64,000 bases of DNA from an uncultured Eubacteriales bacterium. GTDB lineage: Bacteria > Bacillota > Clostridia > Peptostreptococcales > Anaerovoracaceae. Both the position numbers and the translations under genes were made by a program. Below, in pieces: positions 51,994 to 60,484 of the stretch. Location of the stretch: contig CACYLW010000008.1 in assembly GCA_902775345.1 (NCBI GenBank), positions 80,012-144,011 of the forward strand, read 5' to 3'. Each line of letters begins with the position of its first letter. Within the stretch, counting starts at the first letter, position 1. Below the pieces are notes generated by a model that was not told the DNA's origin, did not search any database, and was given only the letters and a program-made list of their open reading frames with translations.

Positions 51994-53028
51994 TTACTTC
52001 AGCAACTCATCCAGAGCCGCATCTATGTCCTTGTCTATTACGATAGACTTATCTTTGATTTCCGGCGCAGTGAACGCCTGCCCCTTATTTATCGTAGCAT
52101 AGATGGCTGACGGCCAGTCTCTTGTCCAGCTCATGAACGGTATCTTGAATATGATCGGTGTATTGCCTCCCGACCCGAGATCCAGGAACAGCACTTTCCC
52201 GCCATATTGCGTCTGCAGAAATTCATAATATCTGTCGCTTGCCGCATGCCAGCCTCCGTCCTCGACAAAAGTGCTGTCCGAGCGAAGGTTCATTGTCATA
52301 GGCGACCTGTTATCCGGGCAGTGAGGTACCAGAGCTTTTGGGATCCTGACGCTTAGCTTGCCGTAATCTGTTTTTCCATTGCTGTCTGTCGGGAGCATCA
52401 GTTCTCCCCAGTCCGCTTTATAGTCAAGCTCGTGGCAGTGCCACGCATTGCCATGTCCGTACTGCCTTATCATCTCTGAATCCTGTTCTACCGTTACACC
52501 TCTGTCCGACTTAACGTGTTCGAACCAGAATCCCTCTGCGAGCAGCATCTTCTTGACCTGTACTTCATTTTCATAGGTCTTTTTGATACTGCCGCCCTGC
52601 TGCTGCCAAAGCCCGTAATCTCCCTGTGTATAAAAAAGCCGGTTCTTGTCTATACCCGCTTTCTGAAAGCAGTGATCCACGTTGGTAGTGATCACGAAAT
52701 AATCCTTTCCTTCGAGCAGCTTAAGCAGCTTCTCATAGGTAGGTTTCGGTGTCTTATGGTATCTGTTTATGTAGATATATCTGCACCAGAAGCCCCAGAA
52801 CTGCTCTGGGCTGCGATAAGGATAAAAACCTCCGGAGTACATGTCGGTAAACCCGTATGTGCTCATAAAATCACCGAAGTATTTATCGAATCTCTTTCCG
52901 GAGTAAGTGAACCCGGCAGAAGTCGACAGGCCTGCTCCTGCGCCGACTACTACAGAGTCCGCCTCAGCGAGAGCCTTATTCAGCTGTTCGATCTCATTAC
53001 TGTTTCTGTCTATGTTCCAGCTCATCAT
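51994..53028 (-). CDS. Orphan SirTM (class M)-like sirtuin
   Basis: A 344-residue Sir2-fold protein. GAGAGLSTSAGFTYSGKRF and TTNVDHCFQKAGI are present, but the canonical catalytic HG is replaced by Gln in YTQGDYGLWQQ, and no zinc-binding CxxC pair is visible, as in class M sirtuins, some of which ADP-ribosylate lipoylated GcvH-L. No macrodomain, GcvH-L or LplA gene is adjacent. ATG 53028 follows AAGGAAGGG. It is preceded on the same strand by an HD-domain gene and a GNAT gene. Confidence 0.78.
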   Translation of the reverse strand: MMSWNIDRNSNEIEQLNKALAEADSVVVGAGAGLSTSAGFTYSGKRFDKYFGDFMSTYGFTDMYSGGFYPYRSPEQFWGFWCRYIYINRYHKTPKPTYEKLLKLLEGKDYFVITTNVDHCFQKAGIDKNRLFYTQGDYGLWQQQGGSIKKTYENEVQVKKMLLAEGFWFEHVKSDRGVTVEQDSEMIRQYGHGNAWHCHELDYKADWGELMLPTDSNGKTDYGKLSVRIPKALVPHCPDNRSPMTMNLRSDSTFVEDGGWHAASDRYYEFLQTQYGGKVLFLDLGSGGNTPIIFKIPFMSWTRDWPSAIYATINKGQAFTAPEIKDKSIVIDKDIDAALDELLK

Positions 53029-53167
53029 GAGCCCTTCCTTCCTTTTTATTCTGTCACGCACACGATCTTGCCGTAACTCCTGCTGCTGTCCTCATGACAG
53101 CTGATGAGAATATCTGTCTCTTAATTCAGCAGGTTCAAGTCCTGTGAGTTTCACCTTTGATCAGAGC

Positions 53168-53725
53168 TTACTTCTGGAAGCGCAGACACGGATCATGAAC
53201 ATCTTCAAAGATGTCGTCCTCTTCTGTACAAATGCAGAATACAGATTGAAGCAATCTTTTACCGCTCTCTGTTTTCATGATTTTCTGCATAGCATTGCGT
53301 ATGTTCTGCTCGCTGTAACCGTTCTCTGTTGCATTTGCAATATAGTCAGCTTCAACAAGTATCTGCCAGTCAGCGCTGTCGATACCTGTAAATGTATGAT
53401 GGTGCCCAACAAGAAACGCCACTCTCTCGATCCGGGCTTCGGGAACCCCGGTTCCGGAGAGAAACTTCTTAACCAAAGGGATGCCCTCTTCCTCCTGATA
53501 CTTACCGTTTGTGCTTCCGTATTTTTCGCGGCATAAAGGGCAGGCTATGTCATGAGTGATCGCTGCTGTTTCAAGAATGAATAGGGTTTCATCATCGAGA
53601 TTCTCCAGTTTCCCAATGGTTCTGGCATATGTCCAGACCCGAATAAAGTGATCGATATCATGAATATTACCGTCAGAAAAGGCTATCATCTTTTCCATGA
53701 TACGGGATATTGTCATACTGTTCAC
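53168..53725 (-). CDS. HD-domain phosphohydrolase
   Basis: A 185-residue HD-domain protein: HDIDHFIRVWTYARTIG (first His-Asp), AAITHDIACP (second His-Asp), FLVGHHHTF and DSADWQILVEADYIANA complete the metal site. Such single-domain HD proteins hydrolyse nucleotides or phosphate esters. ATG 53725 overlaps the acetyltransferase stop by 4 nt, indicating a shared transcript with that gene. Confidence 0.88.
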   Translation of the reverse strand: MNSMTISRIMEKMIAFSDGNIHDIDHFIRVWTYARTIGKLENLDDETLFILETAAITHDIACPLCREKYGSTNGKYQEEEGIPLVKKFLSGTGVPEARIERVAFLVGHHHTFTGIDSADWQILVEADYIANATENGYSEQNIRNAMQKIMKTESGKRLLQSVFCICTEEDDIFEDVHDPCLRFQK

Positions 53726-54252
53726 CTCATCCTCTTCTCAAATCTGAACATCCCATCCGTGTTATCCTGCATGCCTACGCCCGGTTCCTCATGGTCATTG
53801 GGATTTTTATGATACTTGTTATAGTATTCAACTATATGAAATCCACAGCGGTTCACGTAGAAATGAATGTTTCTGGTTTCAAAATACGGTGTAACCGTCT
53901 CCCAGACCTCCACCTCCGGATGAAGCCGTTCGATCTCACACCAGGCAGCATAGCCGATCCCCTTGCTGTGGACCTTGGGGGATGTAAACAGCAAATCAAG
54001 ATCGCCTCTAGTCCCGTCGATCCTGATCACGGCTCCGCCGACTTTTTTATCTCCATCCATAATGCGATAAGCAATGCCGCTATTGATAGACTTTTCTATC
54101 GTTTCCCGCGAGATTATTTGACCATCTTCCTCCAAGTGGTCATCGCGCATCCCAAACTCTTCAAGAGCACCATAGTTAAAAGCTTCTTGATTGTCAAGTA
54201 TGAATTGTTCTCTGTCGTCCTGATCAAGAGGAACGAGTCTGATATCAGTCAT
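53722..54252 (-). CDS. GNAT-family N-acetyltransferase
   Basis: A 176-residue acetyltransferase: MTDIRLVPLDQDDREQFI at the start, LLFTSPKVHSKGIGYAAW as the acetyl-CoA loop, and ETRNIHFYVNRCGFHIVEYY near the C-terminus. Probably transcribed with the downstream HD-domain gene (4-nt overlap). Substrate unknown. Confidence 0.85.
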   Translation of the reverse strand: MTDIRLVPLDQDDREQFILDNQEAFNYGALEEFGMRDDHLEEDGQIISRETIEKSINSGIAYRIMDGDKKVGGAVIRIDGTRGDLDLLFTSPKVHSKGIGYAAWCEIERLHPEVEVWETVTPYFETRNIHFYVNRCGFHIVEYYNKYHKNPNDHEEPGVGMQDNTDGMFRFEKRMR

Positions 54253-54330
54253 TGCCCACCTCCATAAACCGGAATTCCGTTAACGCCTTTATGATATCAC
54301 ATCTGCATGTTTACACCTGTTTCTGCAACA

Positions 54331-54503
54331 AAAAACGACTGTATATTTCAACAGTCGTCTCTGGCTGAGGACCGATGTCAGGACTCCGTCACTTCGTGAC
54401 ACCTCACATCAAGTATGGGACTCGAATTAGCCAGGAAGGCGCAAGCGTTGAAATTTCAAGGAGGAAACACGCCGTCCACGCTTGTACCCGGAGTTGTACC
54501 CAA
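54331..54503. repeat. ~172-bp cassette repeat R1 (after fic)
   Basis: Begins with recurring hairpin copy 3, then GGACCGATGTCAGGACTCCG, a GTCACTTCGTGAC hairpin, ATCAAGTATGGGACTCGAAT, GCGTTGAAATTTCAAGGAGG, a CCGTCCACGCTTGTACCC segment and TTGTACCCAA. It ends 3 nt before the fic stop codon. R2 at 56665-56837 is about 92-95 % identical by eye. Confidence 0.8.
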
Positions 54504-54505
54504 CA

Positions 54506-55552
54506 TTAGTATGTTCTGTAATAGAAAGTGCTCTTTCCTTTCCCTTCTCTTTTTATTTCGCCATTATCTACCAATTTTCTTAGTGAACCTTCGATGGAGC
54601 TAATACTAAGCGATGGACATAGTTCCCGAATATCTTGCTTGGTAAAACGCCCTATCTTATACTGTGTAGCAAGTCTTACCATGTCGAGTGCGGATCTTTT
54701 AACTTCTACTAATGCAAAACGATCTTCAAAGTCCCTGTAAGCAGCAAGTATTGTTCCAAGCAAGTATTTGATAAATGGTACAGGATCGTCGGAACCCTCA
54801 TGCCATCCGTTTTGTGATGCGGAAAGCGCATCATAATACAAGTCTTTGTGCTTTGCGATCTTTGCCTCCAATGAAATGTATTTTCCCACATAGAATCCGC
54901 TTCGGTATAGGAGAAGTGTAGTTAGAAGTCTGCTCATACGTCCGTTTCCATCGTTGAATGGATGGATGCAGAGAAAATCATGAATGAATACGGGTATTGC
55001 AATAAGCGGTTCAAGTTCTGCATTACCAATGACACGATTGTATTCTTCGCATATCCCGTCGAGAGCCTCCGGTGTTTCATAAGGTGCCAGCGGGATAAAC
55101 AAAGTCTCAGTATGTCCATCAGGAAAAGTTGCGCTTATATAATTTTGAACAGTCTTAGTTTTTCCTGCTGCCGGATTCCCCAAATGACTAAATAGTATTT
55201 TATGCAGCTGGAGGATGTAGTTTTGCGTGATCGGGATCGCGTCAAAATTTTCGTGAATGATTCCCAGTACATCCCTGTATCCGGCGATTTCCTTTTCATC
55301 GCGGTTTCTGGGTATTGTCTTTTCCTCCATAAGCTGTCGTATACGTGTGTTGGTCGTTACAATGCCTTCAATTGCATTTGAAGCCTCTGTACTCTGTATC
55401 TTTGCAATTTCAACCAATTTCTCAAGTTCCTGAGGCTTTTGTTTCAGATACATTTCCTGCTTACCGGCCTCTTTGTATATAGCTGCAATAAGACCCAGCA
55501 GTTCAGAATCCCATTTGTTTTCTTTTATCAGTGAGTAATTGAATGTTCTCAT
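54506..55552 (-). CDS. Fic-family protein (AMPylase), class II-like
   Basis: A 348-residue Fic protein. The catalytic motif HPFNDGNGRMSR (near residue 203) is intact. The N-terminal inhibitory helix reads STEASNAIEGI, the (S/T)xxxE(G/N) motif that blocks the active site. The C-terminal ~55 residues form a winged-helix DNA-binding domain (TKQDIRELCPSLSISSIEGSLRKLVDNGEI). It probably AMPylates a target protein, or is itself a regulator or toxin with built-in antitoxin. AAGGAGG precedes the ATG. It has its own promoter, and repeat R1 directly follows it. Confidence 0.9.
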   Translation of the reverse strand: MRTFNYSLIKENKWDSELLGLIAAIYKEAGKQEMYLKQKPQELEKLVEIAKIQSTEASNAIEGIVTTNTRIRQLMEEKTIPRNRDEKEIAGYRDVLGIIHENFDAIPITQNYILQLHKILFSHLGNPAAGKTKTVQNYISATFPDGHTETLFIPLAPYETPEALDGICEEYNRVIGNAELEPLIAIPVFIHDFLCIHPFNDGNGRMSRLLTTLLLYRSGFYVGKYISLEAKIAKHKDLYYDALSASQNGWHEGSDDPVPFIKYLLGTILAAYRDFEDRFALVEVKRSALDMVRLATQYKIGRFTKQDIRELCPSLSISSIEGSLRKLVDNGEIKREGKGKSTFYYRTY

Positions 55553-55580
55553 TCCCTTACCTCCTTGCTAATTCCCTTAT

Positions 55581-55662
55581 AACATAACAGTTTTTAAGGG
55601 CATAATCAAGACGTTAGGGGAATATTCCCTTAATATTTTCTGCTAATTGTGGGAATATTCTC
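55581..55662 (-). promoter_or_regulatory. fic promoter with GGGAATATTCCC palindromes
   Basis: On the minus strand TTGATT (55604-55609), 17 nt, TATGTT (55581-55586). Upstream lie a perfect palindrome GGGAATATTCCC (55618-55629) and a near copy GGGAATATTCTC (55651-55662). The same AAGGGAAT half-site recurs at the ATG. This is a possible autoregulatory operator for the C-terminal wHTH. Confidence 0.5.
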
Positions 55663-55692
55663 TTGTCCAAATTATCGCTTGCAGAACATCAT

Positions 55693-55731
55693 ATCAACAT
55701 AGTCATTACTCGCAAAAATGACTATGTTGAT
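55693..55731. other. Perfect 15-bp inverted repeat
   Basis: ATCAACATAGTCATT (55693-55707) and AATGACTATGTTGAT (55717-55731) around a 9-nt loop. It lies 25 nt after the stop of the 242-residue hypothetical gene; no T-tract follows, so its role (3'-end RNA structure or protein site) is open. Confidence 0.55.
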
Positions 55732-55755
55732 TCATAAAATGACGCAGTTGAACAA

Positions 55756-56484
55756 TTAAAGTCCTTTTGCCCACAAGTCTTTTGTTTCCTGCCGTATCAT
55801 TTTCTTCCATAATGGCATTCTGTAAGGTTCTACTATAGGTGCTTTCGCTTTCCACAATTCAATCATTTTTGATGTATTGACAGATATTAAATCAGTAACT
55901 GTCTGAGGTAGATAACTAAGTATCTCCAAAGCCTCTTCAACAGAATATCCCTGCTGGGTTATATACTTAAGATACATCTCTCTATTTCTTTCAGGAAAGC
56001 ATTCCTTCCAATCTTGTTCAACAAATTGTCCATACTGCTTGTACCAATCTGCAAGTGCAAATGCCAAGCCAGAGTTTTTTCCATCGAACACTCCATCTAC
56101 ATATGTACTCGGATCTTCCCCAATCCAAAGCCTAAAGCTATCCCTCTTTGGTGACAGGCAATAATGAATTGTTGTTTCTGGATCAGTCAGTTCATAGTTA
56201 TCACAATTATCAAATTGTTCTTTACCGGCTTCATCCACTTCAGCACCATATACTGCAACTGAATGGCATTCTGTGAATGATTCCCATTCATCTGTGTCGA
56301 TTGAATCCCCGATAGCTTTCCAGACAATAATCTCATAATAGCACCTCTCAAATTCAGTCATCTCGGCATGAATACTGTCAGCAAAACGAACCGCTTCTTT
56401 TTCTGTGTTAAAGGCACCTATCTGTTCACTCTCGAAAGCAGACTCTTCTACTTCGATTTCCCTGGTAATAATGTATTTGATCAT
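55756..56484 (-). CDS. Hypothetical protein, AT-rich accessory gene (242 aa)
   Basis: I do not recognise this family. It is an acidic, soluble protein: an N-terminal region with YIITREIEVEESAFESEQIGAFNTEKEAVRFADSIHAEM, a central part with IHYCLSPKRDSFRLWIGEDPSTYVDGVF, and a C-terminal helical half ending QETKDLWAKGL. ATG 56484 has AGGAGG 6 nt upstream. Codon use is more AT-rich than the prd genes, suggesting transfer. It sits between the fic and relE cassettes. Confidence 0.6.
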   Translation of the reverse strand: MIKYIITREIEVEESAFESEQIGAFNTEKEAVRFADSIHAEMTEFERCYYEIIVWKAIGDSIDTDEWESFTECHSVAVYGAEVDEAGKEQFDNCDNYELTDPETTIHYCLSPKRDSFRLWIGEDPSTYVDGVFDGKNSGLAFALADWYKQYGQFVEQDWKECFPERNREMYLKYITQQGYSVEEALEILSYLPQTVTDLISVNTSKMIELWKAKAPIVEPYRMPLWKKMIRQETKDLWAKGL

Positions 56485-56664
56485 CTCGAACCTCCTTAAC
56501 AAAAAAGCGATAGAACAGCGCGCCTATAATCACGCATATCCTATCGCACTTAACCCGCGACTGGGTCCAGCCGGAAAAGACCTAACCTATAAACATGTGA
56601 ATACATGATATCAAATCTAAGATTGGAAGAAATGGTGAAAATGTGAATGTTTCTGAGAGCAATG

Positions 56665-56837
56665 AAAAACGACTGTGTATTTCAACAGTCGTCTATGGCG
56701 GAGGACCGATGTCAGGACTCCGTCACTTCGTGACACCTCACATCAAGTATGGGACTCGAATTAGTCAGTAAGGCGCAAGCGTTGAAATTTCAAGGAGGAA
56801 ACACGCCGTCCACGCTTGTACCCGGGATTGTACCCAA
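56665..56837. repeat. ~172-bp cassette repeat R2 (after relE)
   Basis: Same structure and order as R1 at 54331-54503. It ends at the base immediately before the relE stop codon (56838). A shorter relative with a different stem (GCCTTGAAAT/ATTTCAAGGC), followed by TATGGCGGAGGAC and near TTGTACCC, lies at about 63094-63165 beside the integrase remnant. Confidence 0.82.
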
Positions 56838-57104
56838 TTATCTGTAAATATCTCTTCGATGCCCTATTTCTACAATAATAATTATGATTTCAGCATCATT
56901 TATCTCTGCTAAGATCCGATAATCTCCTACTCTATACCTCCAGTATTGACTTAGGCTTCCTGTCAAGCCTTTGCCATGCTGTCTGGGATTATCTGTATTT
57001 AAAAGGTTTTTCTCGATCCATGATTTGATAAGCTTTCTGGTTGCCGGATCCAGCTTCTTGATTTGCTTAACAGCTCTCGCTTCGTATTTAAGCTCATAAA
57101 TCAT
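56838..57104 (-). CDS. RelE/ParE-type toxin
   Basis: An 88-residue toxin of the RelE/YafQ/ParE superfamily: IYELKYEARAVKQIKKLDPATRKLI, GKGLTGSLSQYWRYRVGDYRILAEI, and a C-terminal IIVEIGHRRDIYR. It probably cleaves mRNA at ribosomes or, less likely, poisons gyrase. It overlaps the antitoxin stop by 4 nt and ends against repeat R2. Confidence 0.88.
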   Translation of the reverse strand: MIYELKYEARAVKQIKKLDPATRKLIKSWIEKNLLNTDNPRQHGKGLTGSLSQYWRYRVGDYRILAEINDAEIIIIIVEIGHRRDIYR

Positions 57105-57313
57105 AAGTCAATCCAAACTTCATCATGACTGTAAAGCTTTACTTCTCCGGCAGCTTTGCGTTCTTCATATTCCTTTAAGGCCTGAAGATCGTATTCATTT
57201 TCAATGCGTTCCAATGCCGCCATACGCAAAAACTCAGACACTGTCAACTGATTATATCGCGCATAGTTTCTGATAAGACGTTCATCTTCACTTGATAATC
57301 TAAGCGAAAGCAT
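57101..57313 (-). CDS. RelB-like/RHH antitoxin
   Basis: A 70-residue protein: N-terminal ribbon-helix-helix DNA-binding part (MLSLRLSSEDERLIRNYARYNQLTVSEFLRMAALERI), then a toxin-wrapping tail (YDLQALKEYEERKAAGEVKLYSHDEVW). It forms a type II toxin-antitoxin pair with the following gene and should repress its own promoter. GGGAGGTG precedes the ATG. Confidence 0.87.
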   Translation of the reverse strand: MLSLRLSSEDERLIRNYARYNQLTVSEFLRMAALERIENEYDLQALKEYEERKAAGEVKLYSHDEVWIDL

Positions 57314-57330
57314 AGTGGCTCACCTCCCTT

Positions 57331-57368
57331 TGTAATACATTGTAATACACAGGAGTGTTTCCTGTCAA
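57331..57368 (-). promoter_or_regulatory. Toxin-antitoxin promoter with tandem TGTATTACA repeats
   Basis: On the minus strand TTGACA (57363-57368), 18 nt, TACAAT (57339-57344). The -10 region is covered by two tandem copies of TGTATTACA, and a CAGGA-N5-TCCTG palindrome sits in the spacer. Both are likely autorepression sites. Confidence 0.55.
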
Positions 57369-57519
57369 TCTGTATTATCCTCGTATTTTATATATATCCT
57401 GTCCGGAGCTATCCCCAGTACTTCATTGAATGCCTTAGTAATCTCCGCTGTCAAAGCGTCATATCCATAGTGCAGCTGACTTTTGCTTTTATAAAAGGCA
57501 TTCTTTTTTTCTCCGCATA

Positions 57520-58407
57520 TTATCTGTTATTCATATTGTGTAAAGTAATGCCGGCAAGAATAAGTATCGCTCCTATAATGTCGCTCAGCCCGAACGCTTC
57601 TCTAAGCACAACTATACCGAGTATTGTTGTAGTAAGAGGGTTCAAAGCAGTCAGTATCCCGGAAGTTTCTGCGCTTATCACTTTCTATGCTACAGGCTGC
57701 ATGGCGAATCCAAAGCTTGAGCAAATGACCGCCAGCATCAGTATCATCATCCACTGGTTCGCGGTTTGAGGGAGGTGCGGAGTCTCAGTGGCAAAAGAAC
57801 ACGCCATCCCGAAAACTCCCATAAAGCCCACATACAGTATGCCGATAACAAAAGGATCGTATTTCTTTGCCTTCCTGTCTGTGATTATGATAGCTGTCGT
57901 GTATAGAAATGCCGCTGCGGTACAAAGCAGCTCGCCTATACCAAGTCCACTGCTGAATCCTTTTGCCGCAATAAACCCGATGCCGGTCAGACTAAGCCCG
58001 CAGCACATCAGAGCTTTACCGTTGATTGGCTGACTGAATACGAGCATTTCTGCAAGAGGCACAAGTACAACAGCGGAGTTCTCTATGAATGATGCTGTCG
58101 CTGCAGTTGTATATTTAAGGCCGTTGAGTTCCAGTGTCATTATGAGAAAATAAACAAAGCCCAGCAGTGCTCCGGCAGTCAGATTATGATGATCGGACCT
58201 TACAGATTCAATCGTTCTGCGGCCGAAGAACATCATTAGTACTGAAAAGGCGATCAGAGACCTGACGCCGAGAAGATTAAGCGGCTCCATGCCTCCTGCT
58301 AACAGCTGCTTGGAGAAGATGAAAGACGATCCCCTGGCGACGGCTACTGCCGACATCAGAAAGACCGCCGATTTTATTGAAAGTGATTTGTCTGTCTTGT
58401 TCATCAT
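57520..58407 (-). pseudogene. EamA/DMT transporter interrupted by an amber codon
   Basis: A ten-helix EamA transporter gene. The first 240 codons run to QPVA, followed by TAG (57685-57687). The same frame then continues KVISAETSGILTALNPLTTTILGIVVLREAFG...GITLHNMNNR to a TAA at 57520, exactly the rest of a normal ~295-residue transporter. CAG (Gln) to TAG is the simple explanation. The truncated product lacks the last two helices and is probably inactive. It overlaps the RraA gene by one base and would serve the adjacent catabolic operon. Confidence 0.85.
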
Positions 58408-59081
58408 CAGTCTTCAGGCGTCTGCAGCTTGTGATACCCTGTTTGCTGACGCGCTTCCTTAAGTGTCATGCCGGCCTCGATCTTGGCCATGATCTGCTGC
58501 TCGACTGCTTCTATCTCATGCGCGACCTTGAGGACTTCTTCAGCCCGCTTGAACGGGACGACGACCACACCGGTATTATCTGCACATATGAGGTCGCCCG
58601 GGCAAACCTGTACCCCGGATATGCTGATCGGCTCATTGATGTGATCGACATATACTCTGTCCTTGCCTGTAACCATATATGTACTCTTTGAGAAAATAGG
58701 GTATTTAAGCTCTCTGATCACATTGATATCCCTGCAAACTCCGTCGATAACCGTGCCTGCGATCCCATGTTTAACAGCATAAGTGGACATGATGTCTCCC
58801 CAGACAGTACAGTCGAGTCTTCCGTTGTTATCGATCACCGCAACCTCTCCCGGCTGGATATCATCGATGAAATCTCCAACTGTTCCTTTGACCTCCTCTC
58901 CGCACGGCGCGTAGTGAATGGTGAATGCCTGCCCGCAGATATATGTATCCGGCACTACAGGATGGATCCCCAGACAGCCGCCTGTGATGCGAAGCTTGTC
59001 CATAGCGTCTGAGATGCTCGGTGTATCGAGCTCGCTGAATGCTTCTATAACTTCCTTAGGTAATGTAAGTTCAGGTTTCAT
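58407..59081 (-). CDS. RraA-family aldolase/decarboxylase, copy 3
   Basis: A 224-residue RraA-fold protein: DTPSISDAMDKLRITGG at the start, VAVIDNNGRLDCTVWGDIM, GTVIDGVCRDINVI (catalytic Gly/Arg-Asp), VQVCPGDLICADNTGVVVVP and a helical tail. Enzymes of this fold act as 4-hydroxy-4-methyl-2-oxoglutarate aldolase or oxaloacetate decarboxylase. It is downstream of two more RraA-like genes (4-nt overlap) and one base before the transporter. Confidence 0.86.
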   Translation of the reverse strand: MKPELTLPKEVIEAFSELDTPSISDAMDKLRITGGCLGIHPVVPDTYICGQAFTIHYAPCGEEVKGTVGDFIDDIQPGEVAVIDNNGRLDCTVWGDIMSTYAVKHGIAGTVIDGVCRDINVIRELKYPIFSKSTYMVTGKDRVYVDHINEPISISGVQVCPGDLICADNTGVVVVPFKRAEEVLKVAHEIEAVEQQIMAKIEAGMTLKEARQQTGYHKLQTPED

Positions 59082-59716
59082 TTCATTTTCCTTTCTACCA
59101 GCTTGTCAAAGCCATATACTTCCATGGTACTCATACCTGAAAGCAGTTTTTCTCTTACTTCGATCTCGTAGTCATATTTCTTTAACGCCTTAGCGAACAC
59201 CTCATCTTCTCTCTCCTGCGGCACTACTACAACTCCGTCACAATCACCGAATATGATATCTCCCGGCTTAACACTGACGCTGCCGCATACAATAGGCACA
59301 TTGACACTGCCAAGGCTCTCCTTCACAGTACCTCGTGGATTGAACGCCCTTACGAATACGGGCAGTCCAAGCTCAAGAATATCCTGTGAATCTCTGCAGC
59401 TTCCGTCGATGACAACACCTGCGATCCCCTTTACTTTGCATGCTGTAGCCATCATGTCCCCAAAATGCCCGGCTTCTGTATAGCCTTTGCAGTCAAACAC
59501 CAGTACATCCCCTTCTGTTGCTGCGTCCATTCCCTGATGGAGCGCCAGATTGTCTCCCGGAAAGCAGTTTACCGTTACAGCTCTTCCAATCATCTTTGAC
59601 TTCGGGTCTATAGGCTTGATCGATGAATTCATTACGAACTGCGGTCCAACTGAATCGGCTACATTTCCTGTAGGAAGCTTGCTCAGTTCCTCAACTTTAT
59701 CCTTTGTGAGTTCCAT
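59078..59716 (-). CDS. RraA-family aldolase/decarboxylase, copy 2
   Basis: A 212-residue RraA-like protein: GNVADSVGPQFVMNSSIKPIDPKSKMIGRAVTV, VLVFDCKGYTEAGHFGDMMATACK, VVIDGSCRDSQDI and VSVKPGDIIFGDCDGVVVVP. The Gly-x-Arg-Asp catalytic set is present. It starts 21 nt after copy 1. It is divergent from the other two copies by sequence and may act on a different 2-oxo acid. Confidence 0.86.
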   Translation of the reverse strand: MELTKDKVEELSKLPTGNVADSVGPQFVMNSSIKPIDPKSKMIGRAVTVNCFPGDNLALHQGMDAATEGDVLVFDCKGYTEAGHFGDMMATACKVKGIAGVVIDGSCRDSQDILELGLPVFVRAFNPRGTVKESLGSVNVPIVCGSVSVKPGDIIFGDCDGVVVVPQEREDEVFAKALKKYDYEIEVREKLLSGMSTMEVYGFDKLVERKMK

Positions 59717-59736
59717 GTTAGTGTCTCCCTTTTGCT

Positions 59737-60405
59737 TTATTTTTTCAGCATCTTCTCATAGTTGAATTTGTCATCTGTTCCAAGAAGATCGCCGCTTGCC
59801 AGTATCTCCGCCAGCATTGCTTCTTCCTTGTCATAAAGCTCTTCCGCCTTCGCAAGAACTTCATCAACATGCTCCCAAGGCACTATGACTACACCGCTTC
59901 TGTCACACATTACAACGTCCCCCGGTCTGACCTGGACTCCCCCGAACGAAATCATTTCATTGGTGCTCTGCTCCATGATGCGGCCTCTTGCAGTAGCGAC
60001 AACGCACCCTCTTGCATAGACCGGATAGTCCGCATCGATTATGTCATCAAGGTCTCTGCAGCATCCGTCGATAACTGTACCCGTTACCTTTTTCATTTTG
60101 GCGCTGTTCGCAAGTATGCCTCCCCAGCAGGATGTGTCGAGCCGGCCGCCATTATCGATAACGATAATATCGCCCGGTTCAGCTGCTACTATTGCGTTCA
60201 TGCCGAGATGATGCTTGTTTTTAGTTTCTCCGGCAGCGCACATCTTTACCGTTACGGCTCTTCCGACCATCCTGCCCCACTTTTCAGTCATCGGGCGGAT
60301 CCCGTATGTTGCTCCGTGTATGTTGTAGAAATCACAAGCGTCAGATACATTTGTCGTTGACAGCTTCTCGAATCTTGCTCTGTATTTTTCATCAAATACG
60401 TTCAT
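59737..60405 (-). CDS. RraA-family aldolase/decarboxylase, copy 1
   Basis: A 222-residue RraA-like protein: TTNVSDACDFYNIHGATYGIRPM, IIVIDNGGRLDTSCWGGILANSAK, GTVIDGCCRDLDDI and VQVRPGDVVMCDRSGVVIVPWEHV. The gene starts with a GGAGGC site after a 69-nt gap that contains an aminotransferase-like remnant. Three tandem paralogues suggest a multistep or multisubstrate ring/keto-acid catabolism or a heteromeric enzyme. Confidence 0.86.
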   Translation of the reverse strand: MNVFDEKYRARFEKLSTTNVSDACDFYNIHGATYGIRPMTEKWGRMVGRAVTVKMCAAGETKNKHHLGMNAIVAAEPGDIIVIDNGGRLDTSCWGGILANSAKMKKVTGTVIDGCCRDLDDIIDADYPVYARGCVVATARGRIMEQSTNEMISFGGVQVRPGDVVMCDRSGVVIVPWEHVDEVLAKAEELYDKEEAMLAEILASGDLLGTDDKFNYEKMLKK

Positions 60406-60420
60406 TTCAGCCTCCGTTTT

Positions 60421-60484
60421 ACTTGAGTTCTTTAAGTGCTGCTTCTATCCTGTCCATTCCTTCATTTATAGTCTCTACTGAAAC
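60421..60484 (-). pseudogene. C-terminal remnant resembling a PLP aminotransferase
   Basis: A frame different from the nitrilase gene reads VSVETINEGMDRIEAALKEL-K-stop, a helix typical of the last ~20 residues of class I aminotransferases. No start codon or upstream homology exists; a TGA closes the frame just above. It may mark a deleted gene that once stood between the amidohydrolase and RraA genes. Evidence is only the pattern, so weak. Confidence 0.35.

Noticed and set aside
53100-53160. tRNA-like stretch with TTAATTCAGCAGGTTCAAGTCC
   Set aside because: Resembles a T-arm, but no matching acceptor, D-arm or 5' half can be built; called coincidence or decayed tRNA.
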